NCBI RefSeq assembly: GCF_000315625.1
Contig: NW_005434627.1
Coordinates: 35,246-99,245, forward strand
Direction of reading: 5' to 3'
DNA: 64,000 nt
Source of the DNA: Guillardia theta CCMP2712
Taxonomy: Eukaryota; Cryptophyceae; Pyrenomonadales; Geminigeraceae
Below the pieces are notes generated by a model, which saw only the letters and a list, made by a program, of their open reading frames with translations, did no database searches and was not told the DNA's origin. Shown piece by piece: positions 43,561-54,943 of this stretch. The stretch's first letter is position 1. Every line of letters begins with the position of its first letter. A program made the translations under genes and the position numbers.

Positions 43561-45069
43561 AGGCCGTCGGTCACTGCCCAAGTAAAGGGGCATACGGCAG
43601 TGTGGCGGGTTGCATCTGAAAGATGGCGTTGATTTCCAGAAAATTCCCTTTGTCGAATACTGATTCCATTTTGAAATAAATGAGCCCAAATTGCGCTGAA
43701 AGCCTCGAAAGTTACTTGAATAACTCTGATTTGTATTCGGAACCCTCAAAATGAAGCAAATCATGTTTGTAAATCATACTTGAAAACAAGTTCTTTCGCT
43801 TATTTGCTTCGCTGGCAGTACTGGTACCCCAACTGTACCCGAGTTACATCTTCAAATATCTTACTAAATTAGTTCTTTCAACTTCAAAGTTTCTTGGAAT
43901 ATTTGATACATTTTTATGAATTTGGGAACCCCATCGCCAACTTCAATTGCGCCTTGCCAAGCTCGTGCAGCCCTCAACTACAAATCTTGGACTTCGCACG
44001 AGCTCCCTACCCCTACCCCTCCAGCGACGATGTACCCCCCATTGACCTCCCTTTCCCCCCCACCCTCCGGTCCAAGAAACTCAATTGAATCTCTATCATC
44101 GTGGACCCCTCCTTCCCCCTTCTCAGTTTCACCTACCCAGTGACACCCCCTACCTACTTTGGTAGCCGAGGTCCCATTCTTGAATGTCTGACCTGCTACC
44201 CCCACGCACCCAAATCCATCTGGACTCATCTGTACCCCCATCAATACACTCAAAGTACCCCGTTCATTACCATCTTTTCTGACACTGCCACCCTTCCCAC
44301 TTGATCAAGACATCTCGAGCTTGTTTTTTGAATTTTGACCACCCGTGCTGTTATGTCTACTCATGCCTCATGAGGGTGGGTAGGGTGGGTGGATGTGGGC
44401 CAGGGGGTGAGGTCCTTTTATAACAACGTCGACACATAACAAAGAGAACGCGTTGGACCCCTTCGACAAAATCTCCACCCACCCTATAAAATACGATGAA
44501 TATGCATTATAAAGTACCCGTACTGGGCCTCGAATCCCGTTTCGGGACCACCCGTACCCACGATTCTTTATCGTTTTCCATTAGCTCTTTTCTTTTTGCA
44601 CTACCCTACCCTTTCATTGGTACCTGCTAAAACCACCCTACCCCTCATTTTTCCGCTACGCCTCAACTACCACCTATGAAACTACCATAACCCCTCATTC
44701 TAGACTGCAGTACCCTCTATTGGACTGATTCTTGTTTACCCCACCCCTCAAAGTCCCAAGAATTCATGAGACTGACCACCCGGTCACTTGGACCACCCCT
44801 AGTACCCACCACCATACTACCCCACCCTGTCATCATGAGAGGATCCCATGCATCCCCTCCCGATTCATGTGATTGGACCCCCACCGTATGCACTCGAAAC
44901 ATCACCCCCTCTCCACTACCCTACCCTCAAAACAAATTGATGCCTCTTTAAATTTCGATAGAGTTGCGTGATTCCATAGGTTTTCCCTTATCTAAAAGAG
45001 TCATAGTGGCCGCTTCATTTGCATTCTAGTACCACCCACCTGCTGTTTGCTTCACCCTACCCTGTCTGA
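43561..45069. other. AT spacer then 1.1 kb C-rich strand-biased tract
   Basis: From 43960 the plus strand is full of CCCTACCC, CCCCACCC, TACCCC and ACCACCC words with very few G runs. This is the longest such tract in the window. No gene seen. Confidence 0.45.
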
Positions 45070-45609
45070 AATACGAACGGAGATACAGAGGGGGGTCATC
45101 TCCCACGCGCCAAACCCGTGCATGGAGCGCGCAGGCGCTAGAAATGAAGATGGAGGGGCAGGGGAGAGATATGGCTCATTCAGTGATCAAGCGACAAGTC
45201 CCTATGTGTCTGAATACCTTCTGAATACCATGGGGACGAGAAGACTCGATGAAAGCTCCCGGTGCCTGTCTTCAAGCCATGCTTAACTCAGGATCATATT
45301 TTGTAGTTGATGTTTTTGGGATGCTGAAGTTGGAATCAAGGGTTGATTATTTGGTAGAACACCAGCAGAACAGATTTTGAATGCATTGATCTAGTCCATT
45401 ACTGTCGATTCATGAGATTTTCCGTCCTTCTTTGCCTCAGAAGAGGCTCTTTAGTGCGGTTCGTCACGTATTTGTACCAAGCTGAGGATAGGGTTGTCAG
45501 GAATAGCTATGCTGACACGAGTAGACATGACGCTGATCGCAACGAAGTAACAAGCGCACATGATACCGCCATTGCCTTGGGGGCGTTCTCTCTTACACTG
45601 TTTGAGCAG
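45070..45609. other. possible 5' exons of the following gene
   Basis: Open plus-strand frame from 45412 (MRFSVLLCLRRGSLVRFVTY) is continuous with the exon starting at 45610, but has no independent support. Confidence 0.3.
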
Positions 45610-47034
45610 ATGCCAAGGAGGCCCACAAGTGACGAGGCCATGCGGGCAGCAAGGTTCTTCCTAGAGGGTTTCATCGAGAGGACCGACAGCCAGGATCACA
45701 TTCTCCCCAAGAATGACACCTTCTCCCCCTTCTCTGGGTTTTGCAGAGTTTTTCCCCAGGTGAGATTCGTTGATGTCATAAGTGCTGTGCTCCCAGGCTG
45801 ACCTGTCGGGCAGTTCTCGAAGAAGAAAGACGGAGGCTCTGCCACTGACGGGGTTTCAAGGGCAGCTTTCAACAAGATTTGTCTCGAGTACTTCGAGGAA
45901 GGGATGAGAAAGCCGGCGAGGAACGGCAACCCTGGTGCTCTCGAGGCAAACCTTGCGCAGCAGAGAAGGCACTTCCTGAGGGGGCGCTGGAGGGATCCCA
46001 GCATTGCAAGGGACTTGGCTGAGCTGAAAAAGTTGTGGTCGAGCATGACCCCAGAGCAAACGAATGCCTCCATCGCTCTTCTGGAAGACTTCTCCAGGCA
46101 CTGACTCGTGATCTAGCGCTGGTCGGTGAGCTGACCTGTGTCACTGGTAGGTGGAAGCCTGGTCCAGCAGGGAGGGGAGGGGAGAGGCTCACGCGGAAAC
46201 GTGGGAGTGATTCGGAGGATGAGAGTGAGGATTCGTCATCGTCGCACCCTACTCCTCCTGCTCCGAAGCTCTCGCGCACTGGGGACGTCCGGGGGGATGC
46301 CCAGCACCTGGAATTGCTGTGCAAAGTGGCCTTTGGATCGTCGGAGGTGAGCTCCGATAAGGTGAGAGGTGCTTCCTGGTGCAGGTTGTAGAGGGTGACA
46401 AGCTTTGTTCCCAGAAGCCTCCTCTTGTGCCGACGTCACTGGCAAACCCGAGCTTTCAACATGAGGCTAACAAGGATCTGTCAGAGGTACCTAAGAAGGT
46501 GGAGAAGCATTCATGGAATGCCAAGAGTCAAGACTCTCCATCCAACAGGGTGAGTCCTACCCTATCGTTCCTTGAGTCTTCTCACTTGCTCCCGAGCAGT
46601 CTCCTTGTGTTCAGCCTAAGCTGGCGTGGCCGGTGAACGCTCCCTCTGCCCCTGCTGTCAATACCTCGTCCTCCGCTCCTGCTCAAGCCAGCAAGCCTTA
46701 CAAGCCGCCTGGCTCTGTCGCTTCTATTCTTGAGACTCCTCCTCTTGTACCACAGGTATTCAACGCAGTTCCTTACTCCCTTCCCTCCCACCGGCCCTCT
46801 CTCCTTTGTCCTCTCGTCACTCACATGCTTTCTGCGTCGTAAAGGCTGACTGTACCGGCAGCATGTTCGCTCGGGTTACAACTTGGTGTCTGATATGAAC
46901 CCTCTCTCGCTCGGCGAATCGCACAATCAGCGTGCGGAGTCTGTTTCTGCACCCTTTGCAAGCTTGTTCCGGTAAGGAGGTGGAAGGAGGTCAGGAGGAG
47001 GAGCTCACGTTTCGTTCAGGTTGTCGGCATGACG
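45610..47034 (+). CDS. Ser/Pro-rich orphan protein, multi-exon
   Basis: ATG 45610 begins MPRRPTSDEAMRAARFFLEG, then FIERTDSQDHILPKNDTFSP and GFCRVFPQ. A short intron leads to FSKKKDGGSATDGVSRAAFN, KICLEYFEEGMRKPARNGNP, RRHFLRGRWRDPSIARDLAE and MTPEQTNASIALLEDF. Later exons are Ser/acid-rich (KRGSDSEDESEDSSSSHPTP), then VVEGDKLCSQKPPLVPTSLA, PAQASKPYKPPGSVASILET and a final RSGYNLVSDMNPLSLGESHN block. It stops shortly after the donor near 46975, probably at about 47034. The N-terminal helical part looks like a folded domain; the rest appears disordered and nuclear-like. I recognise no family. An alternative start at 45412 would add 66 residues. The exon joint at 46100 is not resolved. Confidence 0.5.
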
Positions 47035-47132
47035 TGGGATCGGACCTGCTGGTGCTTCTTGTTTATAAACGTGTCATCAGAGGGGAGCCGCTGACGACAG
47101 TTGAACATGTTCATTCTCTCAAACCTCTCAAC

Positions 47133-50100
47133 TTAAATTAAAGAGTTTCTGTGACCTCTTGTAGTTTCTGCCTTGTCGTCTTGTTCTAGCTGGCAGATCC
47201 TATCTCTCAGCTCCTGCACTTGCTTGCGGACATCTGGCGTGCTAGTTAGTGTGGGAGCAGTTTGATCATGGAGGAGATGGGGGAAGCGCGGAGCACGAGA
47301 CAAGGAGAGAGATGTTGGTAAGATGAGATACCCTGCAGTTGGATGTTGCACGTTCCGTTCTTGACTGATGAGATGAGCATGAAAAGCTCTTGTTTCACCT
47401 GCTGCCACATCACTATGTGGTCCCTACCATCTCCGCCGCTAACCTTTGCAAGCTCGTCGGTCGACTTCCTCAACAACTGAGAGCTCAGGGCCCTGGGTGG
47501 GTGTCAGCGCATCAGAGCAGCTGGAGGCGAACTCCTTACTCTGCGTCTCGAGCTACAACTGCTCTTCGAGCCGTCTCTGTTCATCACATCAGGGATGGTG
47601 GGGCAGGAAGGAAGGAGGAAGGAGAAGGGCGGAGGGAGCTGGGAGCTGGGAGCAGGGAGCTGGGAGCAGGGGGCAGGGGGCAGGGAGTGAGAGGGGGCAA
47701 GGAGCAAGACCAGCGTCTTGCTGTGGCTGGTCGAGCGGGTCGGCAGGAGGCAGCCACACGTGCTTAGTCCTTCTCGTCTCCCCAGGGAAGCTACAACATC
47801 CTCGTCACCTCACGCTACTCTCTCACACCTCACGCACCCTGCGGGGGGGTAGGGCTGGAACATCTTGGCTCTGGGAGTGTGCGGCACTCGCTCTGTTCTG
47901 CTCGACAAGAACGGAGGAGGATGGGGAGTTTGAGGCTCCTGCTGCTTGTACCGCGAGGATGGAACGGACGGAGGTCTGCAGGTCGCTCAATCTACGTCTC
48001 CTCCCCTCAAGCTCGCCTTCCTGCCCCTGCCCCTGCCCCTGCCCCTGCTCGTGCGCCTGCTCGCTCCCTTTTTCCTGCCTTCCCATCTGCCTTGCTCTTT
48101 CCCTTGCTTCCCTCTGACGCTCTTCCCTGCTCCCTCACCTCGTCGGTCTGGCGGAGGAAGGGATCTCGCGGGGAGTGATGGGCAGGGAGATCGGACGGCG
48201 ACGATGGTCCTGCACCTGGTGAGAGATGGGCGCTAACAGCGACTTTCCTACCTTGGAGGAGTACCACAGGTTGGGGTTGTTGCTGATGCGGAGAGCGCGT
48301 GAGAAGGAGGAGGAGAGGGAGAGGAGAGGGAGAGAAGAGGGAGAGGAGAGGAAGAGAAGACGAGAGAAGACGAGAAGAGAATGGGAAAGGAAAGGAATGA
48401 CAACATTGGTATGAGGACAGGAACAGTCACCTGATAAGACGAACTGATGGTCCAGCGGCTAGACCGAGAGCAGCTGAATCGTAAGATCAATCTCCTCACC
48501 CTTCCCTGCCTCCCTGCCTCCCTCTGCCTCCCTGCCTCCCTGCCTCACCTGCACGTCGTTGTACCAACTTGTTCACTTTGCTTGCTGAAGTCTGCGATGA
48601 TTCTCCCTCCAGCACCTTGGATGATTCAACTTCCTGCCTTCTCCCCTCCAACCCTCCCCCCACCCCTTCCCCTCCTCGCCCCCCACCTTCCCCTCTAACC
48701 CTCCCCTCCCCTCCCTTCCCCTCCCCTCCCCTCCCTTCCCCTCCAACCCTCCCCTCCCTTCCCCTCCAACCCTCTCCTCCCCTCTCCTCCCCTCCCTTCC
48801 TCTCCCTTCCTCACACCTGGGGCTCGCTGTACGGAGTTCGATACGTCTGTTTGCGCGTCGGGGCAAAAGTAGCAGAAGAAGACTGGGAGGGAGAGACGTC
48901 AGGAAGGAGAGAGACGGTGAGACAGCACCGTGGCGTTTCTAGCAGAGGGACGAGAAGCAGGAGGAGCAGGAGGAGCAGGAGGAGACACGGCTCGGGGGGA
49001 GGAGGAGGAGGAGCTTCGTGAAGATCTGGGGCGGGTACAGGATGCCTGGCTGGTGCCGGAGCAGGGGCAGGGCGTGAGAAGGGAGGGGGGGGGGAAGGAG
49101 GAGGAGGAGGAGAGGCCGATGAAGTGAGACTACTGCTGTCCTTGTCGGGACTCGGCTGCTCCTCAGAGGGGATGGGGGGAGGAGGAGGCTGGAAGGTCTT
49201 GTCTGAGGTATGATCCCCTCCCTCCTGCTCCTCCTGCTTTTGCAGGAAGTCCCTAATTCCTGTGAGGAAAGGGTCAGGGCAGCAGGGAGGCACGAGGGGG
49301 GAAGGGTTAGAGAGGAGGGAAAGGAGAAACATTGAATGATGGAGGAGGAGGAAGTTGTTGGAAACAGGGAGGGAAGATAGAACGAGAAGGGGCAGGACCA
49401 GGAGCAGCTCCTACCCTGCTTCAGTTTCTCATTGGCCCCTCTCTCCCTCATCAGCAGAATCTTCAGCTCGTGCGTCTCCTGCTCCGTCGCTCCTCTCTTG
49501 CTCGCCAGCTTCAAGGCTGACCGCAACCTGCCGATCTCCACCTGAACACATTCAAGTCAGCCAGAGAGATTGCATGAAGGCGGAGGAGGAGGAGGAGGGA
49601 CGGAGGGAGAGAGGGAAGGGCGAAGGACAGAGTAGTGAAGGAGAAGAGGGAAGGCGAGAAGGGGGGGGAGAGATAATGGAAGGAGGAGGAGGAAGGGAAA
49701 GGAAGGAGGGAGGAGGGAGGAGGGAGACCTTTTGTTTCTCTGCCAGCATCTGCATCGCTCTCAGCTCCTCCTCCATGTTGTCTGCCTTGTCGCCGCTTCT
49801 CCTCACCCTCGTCGGCTCGTTCTGCATGCGGAGGAGGAGATTTCGAAGTCTCCGGATCTCCTTCACGTACTGAAACTCCCTGCCGCCACCATCATGCTCC
49901 TTGCTCCTCCCCCCAGACTCTCTTCCTCTCAATGCCTCTCCCGATGATATCGCTCGAATCGTCTCCAACTCATCCTCACCCTCCTCTACCCTTCCCTTGT
50001 CCTCGTCCTACTGTTACGCCTACTCATCCTGTTCCTCTCCAAGAGTCCTGCTCCTGCTCCTGCTGCTCATGGTCCTGGTCCTGGTCCTCCTACTCCTGTT

Positions 50101-50932
50101 GCTCTTGCTCCTGCTGCTCCTGCTCCTGCTCCTGCTCCTGCTGCTCCTGCCTCTGCCTCCTCGTCCTCGTCCTCACCTGTCTCTTGCATCTTGTTCGGTG
50201 GCGTCCTCGATATTCTGTTGCACGCGGACCTGAAGATGATCACGTCAGAAGACAAGAGGGGACTCGAACTAATCATAGTGAAAGAGGAGGACGAGGACGA
50301 GATGGTGGTGGTGAAGGTGGTGGTGGTGAAGGAGGAGGAGGAAAAGAAAAGGAAGGAGGGAGAGGAGAACGAAGTGGAGGAAAAGAGAAAGAAAAACAGG
50401 AGGAGGTAGAAGTGGTGGTGGTGGTGGTGGTTGTAGAGGAGGAGGAGGAGGAGAAGGAGGAGGAGGAGAAGGAGGAGGAGAAGGAGGAGAAGGAGGACGA
50501 GGAAGAGAAGGAGGACGAGGAAGAGGAAGAGGAAGAGGAGGATGCTATGACATTTAGTGCGACCTTTCTTGCTCGAAGGGCGAAGTTGAGCGTCGAGATA
50601 TTCTCGTCTGTGAGGCATCAGAGGAGGAGAGGAGGAGGAGAAATCAGGAAAAGCGGGGACGAGGAATTGAAGAGAAGAGAATGAACAAGGTAGGAAGGAA
50701 TGACGGAGGGATAGAGAAAGGAAAAGGAAAGAGGAGGAAAGGAGAAGGGTTGAAGGAGGGAGGATAAGAGGAAAGAGTTGGTCACAACCGACAGAGGAAG
50801 GAGAAGGCGCGAGGACAGCGATGATTGTCGTGAGGCAGTTCGCGCCGATTGAGTCCTAGGCAAAATGAGGGAGGAGGAGGAGGAGGAAGCGTGCTGGACA
50901 GCCAGGGGGGAAGAGGTGATGGTGTAGGGGGG

Positions 50933-50976
<44 letters not shown>

Positions 50977-52018
50977 CGTACGACCAGGAGGAGCGGGAGC
51001 AGGGAAGGGTTGGAATGGGTAAGCAGGAAGGGGCAAGGCAGCAAGGGAACGAGGAGGGACAAAGGGTTCAAAGTCTCCCTGCCTGCAGCAATCTCGTCAA
51101 CTTGCTCTCCCTGAAAGGAAGTCCAACGTGCTTCCCCTCCGAGAGAAGTTTGACAACGCGACCCTGCGGAAGGTGATGAGAGAGGGGCAGAGGCAGGAGC
51201 AGGGGCAGAGGCAGGGGCAGCAGCAGAGGCAGGAGCAGGAGCAGGAGCAGAGGCAGGGGCAGGAGCAGAGGCAGCGGCAGCAGCAGAGGCAGGGGCAGGG
51301 GCAGGGGCAGCAGGGGCAGGGGCAGGGAGGTACCAGAGTCGTCAAAGATCGGTTGATGTTGCTCATCTCCTCTCTATGTGTCTTGGTCACTGCCTCCTTC
51401 CTGTCTGCGCTCTGACTCCATCGCTCCGATCCTGCCAGGTCGACGAGGGAGATCTTGCTTGTGCGGGAGGAAAGGGAGGACGACGTCTGTTCTAAGTCTC
51501 CTCCTCCTCTTGATGTGACGGTGAGCATCAACTAGCGCAGGGGTGAGCGGGAGGGGAGGGAGCAACTCGCAGGTACTTGGAGGATGGTGTGACTGCGCGA
51601 CGATTGCTCGTTGTGGCTTGTTTCACAAACCTGAACGACGATGCTTCAACGCGCAAAAGAGCAGGAGCATGGCAGGCAGGCAGGCAGGCAGGCAGGCGGA
51701 GGAGGAGCAGGAGTAGGAGTAGGAGTAGGAGACGGGCATCAATCCCTCACCTTCCTCTGCTTGACTCCCTGCTGTAGGATGTCTGCCAGCGATCCGTCAG
51801 CACAAGTTCACCTTCCTTGTCGCCTCCTCTCACCGAACACATCCGACAGACTGCTGATAGACTTCTTCACGTTGCCCACAACTTGAATCTCCCCCACTCC
51901 GCGATCTCCCGATCTCAGCTCCAGGGCCTTCTGCTGTTGCTGCTTTCCTCCTGTCTCCGCGAGGAGATCGAGCACCCTCTCGTTGTAAACCTTGATGGCA
52001 TGATCACTAACAACACCG

Positions 52019-52080
<62 letters not shown>

Positions 52081-53227
52081 ATCATCATCATCATCACCAC
52101 CACCACCACCACCACCACCACCACCACCATCGTCGTTACACACGCCGAGTTTCAATCTATCGACCTGTAAGAAACTCGCTTCGATCTTGACGTCCTGCAA
52201 TCATTGTCAACATTCAATCATTCCGAACGCAAGACAGTCATTCGCTTCAAGAGCAATGCCGTCCATCCAGTACCCTTTCACATTACTACAAACAACAGCT
52301 CCACATAACATAGTTACATCTTCATCTTTCTCGAATCCACCAACAAGACACCCCAACAAATAACATTACCATGTCGTCTCTTCTCGTCGACGCCAAGAGC
52401 TCTGTCAGGAACCGAGGAATAACTCCTCGCAGCGGTAAATTCTTCTCCGCAAAATCCTCTTCAACAGTCTTCTGGTGAATAGCTCTTGACGAGTAAGAGT
52501 AGCTGGGAGGACCCATCATGGTGTAAGTTTTTCCAGCGTTGGTCTAATCAACATAGTCAAAGTGTGCAGGGAAAACGGAGCGCAACTGAGGTGAGCGATG
52601 GGAAAGTTGCGATGAGGGTTGGGAACGGAAGACAGGAGGTAGAAGATCAGGTGGAGAATGTCCAAGTAGAGGAGAGGGAAGAATGTGGAAAGGGGAGGAG
52701 AGAGGAGGAGAGAGGAGGAGAGAGGAGAAAGAGGAACGAGAAGACAGAAAACCAATGACAGGAGAGGAGCAGGGAAGAGAAACAGAGGAAGGTGAGAGAG
52801 GTCGGAGAGCAGGATTTGCCCAGCAAGCATCACCGCCCGTCCATCTAACCTGTCCGTACGCGAAGATGGAGACATTGGTTCCACTGATCGCAGCCTCCAC
52901 ACACTCTCGCACCTGCTGATACACGTCCTCCTGCTCCACCTCCATCACCCGCACAAGACCTCTCAGAGCAGCTGCTTGCCTGCTTGCTCTCCGGCCCCAG
53001 GACTGCGTCGAACTTGCCGAAGACAATCGACCTGTCTCGCTGCACCTTCAACGTTGAGGGCAACGCTCCTCGGTCGGGCTGGGGCACAGCGACCGAACTC
53101 TGCGACGGGTCCTCATGCTGTCTCCTCCATCAGCCATCACGTCGTCCTCGAACTACTGACTCACCTCCAAGAACGGCCGAACACGCACAACTACCTTGAT
53201 GTGATCTGCTGCCTTGCCTGAGCTCTC
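47133..53227 (-). CDS. kinesin, N-terminal motor with coiled-coil stalk (first exon not found)
   Basis: Microtubule ATPase motor. Exon 53227-53165 gives ADHIKVVVRVRPFLE. The next gives PSTLKVQRDRSIVFGKFDAV, then EDVYQQVRECVEAAISGTNV and SIFAYGQ. After an intron the P-loop is completed as TNAGKTYTMMGP (52543 down), so it reads GQTNAGKT rather than the usual GQTGSGKT. Then GVIPRFLTELLAS, VYNERVLDLLAETG, switch I SHNEQSSRSHTILQ (about 51640-51575), switch II SKISLVDLAGSER (about 51440), SNINRSLTTLGRVVKLL, LPFRESKLTRLLQDS, LTTIIAVLAPS and ENISTLNFALRARKVALNV. Stalk exons (KEIRRLRNLLLRMQNE, GRLRSALKLASKRGATEQET, ELRDRICQLEQDDKAETTRG) follow and stop at 47133. One intron appears to be GC-AG (GCAAGC after ESKQ). 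Many introns contain microsatellites. The subfamily is not assignable by eye. Confidence 0.9.
48290..48815. repeat. purine and pyrimidine low-complexity tracts in kinesin introns
   Basis: GAGAGGGAGAGG units at 48300-48385 and CCCCTCCCCTCC/CAACCCTCCC units at 48650-48815. Confidence 0.85.
50040..50545. repeat. CTCCTG, GTGGTG and GAGGAG microsatellites in kinesin introns
   Basis: 50050-50165 is (CTCCTG)n-like. 50280-50545 is GAGGAGGACGAGG and GTGGTGGTG purine repeats. Long open frames over them are compositional. Confidence 0.9.
50936..51335. repeat. GCAGGA/GCAGGG microsatellites in kinesin introns
   Basis: (GGAGCA)n at 50936-50975 and (GGCAGG)n/(GCAGAG)n at 51188-51330, each between kinesin motor exons. 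Confidence 0.9.
52014..52130. repeat. (CGTCAT)n-(CATCAT)n-(CACCAC)n compound microsatellite
   Basis: Lies wholly in the kinesin intron between the codons for IEASFLQ and VYNERVL. Read through, it would encode a poly-Asp/poly-Gly run. Confidence 0.95.
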
Positions 53228-54099
53228 CTGCTTTCACGGATCAACATCCCTGCCGCCCTCCTGTCTCCTCTCCCCCTCCTCCCCCCACCATCCCCTTGCA
53301 CCCTCTCCTCCCATTCTTCTGCCTTCTCCTCTCTCCCTTCGCCCTTCATCTCTCAGCATAATCTCCCTCGCACGCACCTCCCCTTCTCCTTACCCGACCC
53401 TCCCCACCGTTCCCCCTCCCGCCTCCCCCCTCCCCCTCCTTGCTTACACTCTTTTTGTGTCGTTGCTGCACTAAGATGACCTTCCTCTTGCACTGTAGAG
53501 CAGCCAGTCAGAGGACGAGCAAGGTTAGGATGAGGTAAGTACCATGGCCGGGCACCAACGGCTCAGGTGCAAGGACGGGGGGAACGATTCTACGCTCGTC
53601 ATCTTTCATCGACCTGATCCGCCCGTCTGCAACATGTAGCCTGATCACCACCCCTCCAGCATCGCCGCGCCATCATGACATGCTGTGTTTCCTGTAGTGC
53701 ATGTCAGCTCCTGCTCCAACACCCATTCCATAAATTCCGTCCACGCTGCTCATCATGTCTACTCCCTTCCCCGCCTCAATCCTTGTCTCCTATAATATCT
53801 TCCACCCTCTCTTCAAATTTCTTCAACTCCTGATGATCGTGCATACTTCAAGTTCCTGTCTTTGCATCGCCTCATCTTCATTGTCCACCTTGATGACAAA
53901 TTCGCACTGTCGCCCTCGTTCTCCACCAGTCTCCTTGCCCCTTGTGTTCATCTTCCCCTCTGTTCTACTTTCATACACGCTCCTCCTCCTCGTTCTCTTC
54001 CTCCTCCTCTCATGATCGGCACCACCATCACCTTCGCGTCCTGCTCCCCTCTCCCTCCCCCCACACCATCCCCTCCATAGATACTCCAACCGCCGCATG
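53228..54099. other. kinesin 5' region, no other gene seen
   Basis: T/C-rich DNA that should contain the kinesin first exon and promoter. A candidate ATG/donor pair on the minus strand lies near 53545-53530, but its phase was not verified. Confidence 0.3.
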
Positions 54100-54740
54100 G
54101 GACTCATACCGGTACTCCGGGGCGGGCTTGGGGCGGACTCCTTGTAACCTTTGTCTGAGGCAGGCTCACATAGAAACTTTACTGTACATTATACATTGTT
54201 TTTATTGATGACTGATCACGTACTCTAAATATACACTGACTTAAAAGTACCCCACCCATATCCGAATATAGTATCTTTGGTCACCCCGTACATAAATACC
54301 CTACCCCTTGAGACTTTGTAAAAACATCCTCTTGAAAAGGAAATCTTCCTCAAGACTACCCTCCAATATCCCCTTAAACATACCCCCCCAGGAAGAAAAA
54401 AACTAACGGGACCTCTTCGTTGGCGAAGAGCATACTTCGAAAAATATTCTTTTCGTATTCGAAAGGCCTCTTTTTCATGGCTGCTAAGATAAGGTCCGTT
54501 AATTCGTCCGATCTCAGGATTGATCCCTCCTGACTACCAAATCTTTCGACTACCCACCCCTTGTTGTGTTGCCTTTTTGGTACCCTACCCGTTCATTTCC
54601 CAAGGTTTTTCCGCAAGTGTCATAACATACCTGTCTTTCACCTATGAAAATAATGGGTACTCAATACACCACCGATTCAATTATACTACCCCGTGATATC
54701 CACCACCCCCACAAAATTCTACAATCTACTTTTTTACCCT
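54100..54740. other. C-rich strand-biased tract
   Basis: CCCACCC, CCCTACCC, TACCCC words on the plus strand (e.g. 54240-54310, 54550-54590, 54690-54715). Not directly beside a GC island, apart from a small GGGGCGGGCTTGGGGCGG patch at 54120. Confidence 0.4.
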
Positions 54741-54943
54741 CTTGCCGTCAAGGCAGCAGGGAGGGCAAGAGGAGCGGAGGAGAAAAAACGAGCAAGAGAG
54801 CGAGGGGAGGAGAACATCGAGATCACAACTACAAGAGCAGCAGCTTCCTCCTTCCTACTCTTATCCCTTTGATCCTTCCCGTTGGTGCCTCTGACTCAGA
54901 TCCCCTTCCAACTTCGCCGGTGCAGTACTCTTTGTTGCTGGGG

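Noticed and set aside
48569-49541. Pro/Leu-rich and Arg/Glu-rich frames on both strands
   Set aside because: Low-complexity products of kinesin intron repeats.
51808-52200. Poly-Asp/poly-Gly protein
   Set aside because: It is the compound microsatellite in a kinesin intron; removing it joins IEASFLQ to VYNERVL in phase.
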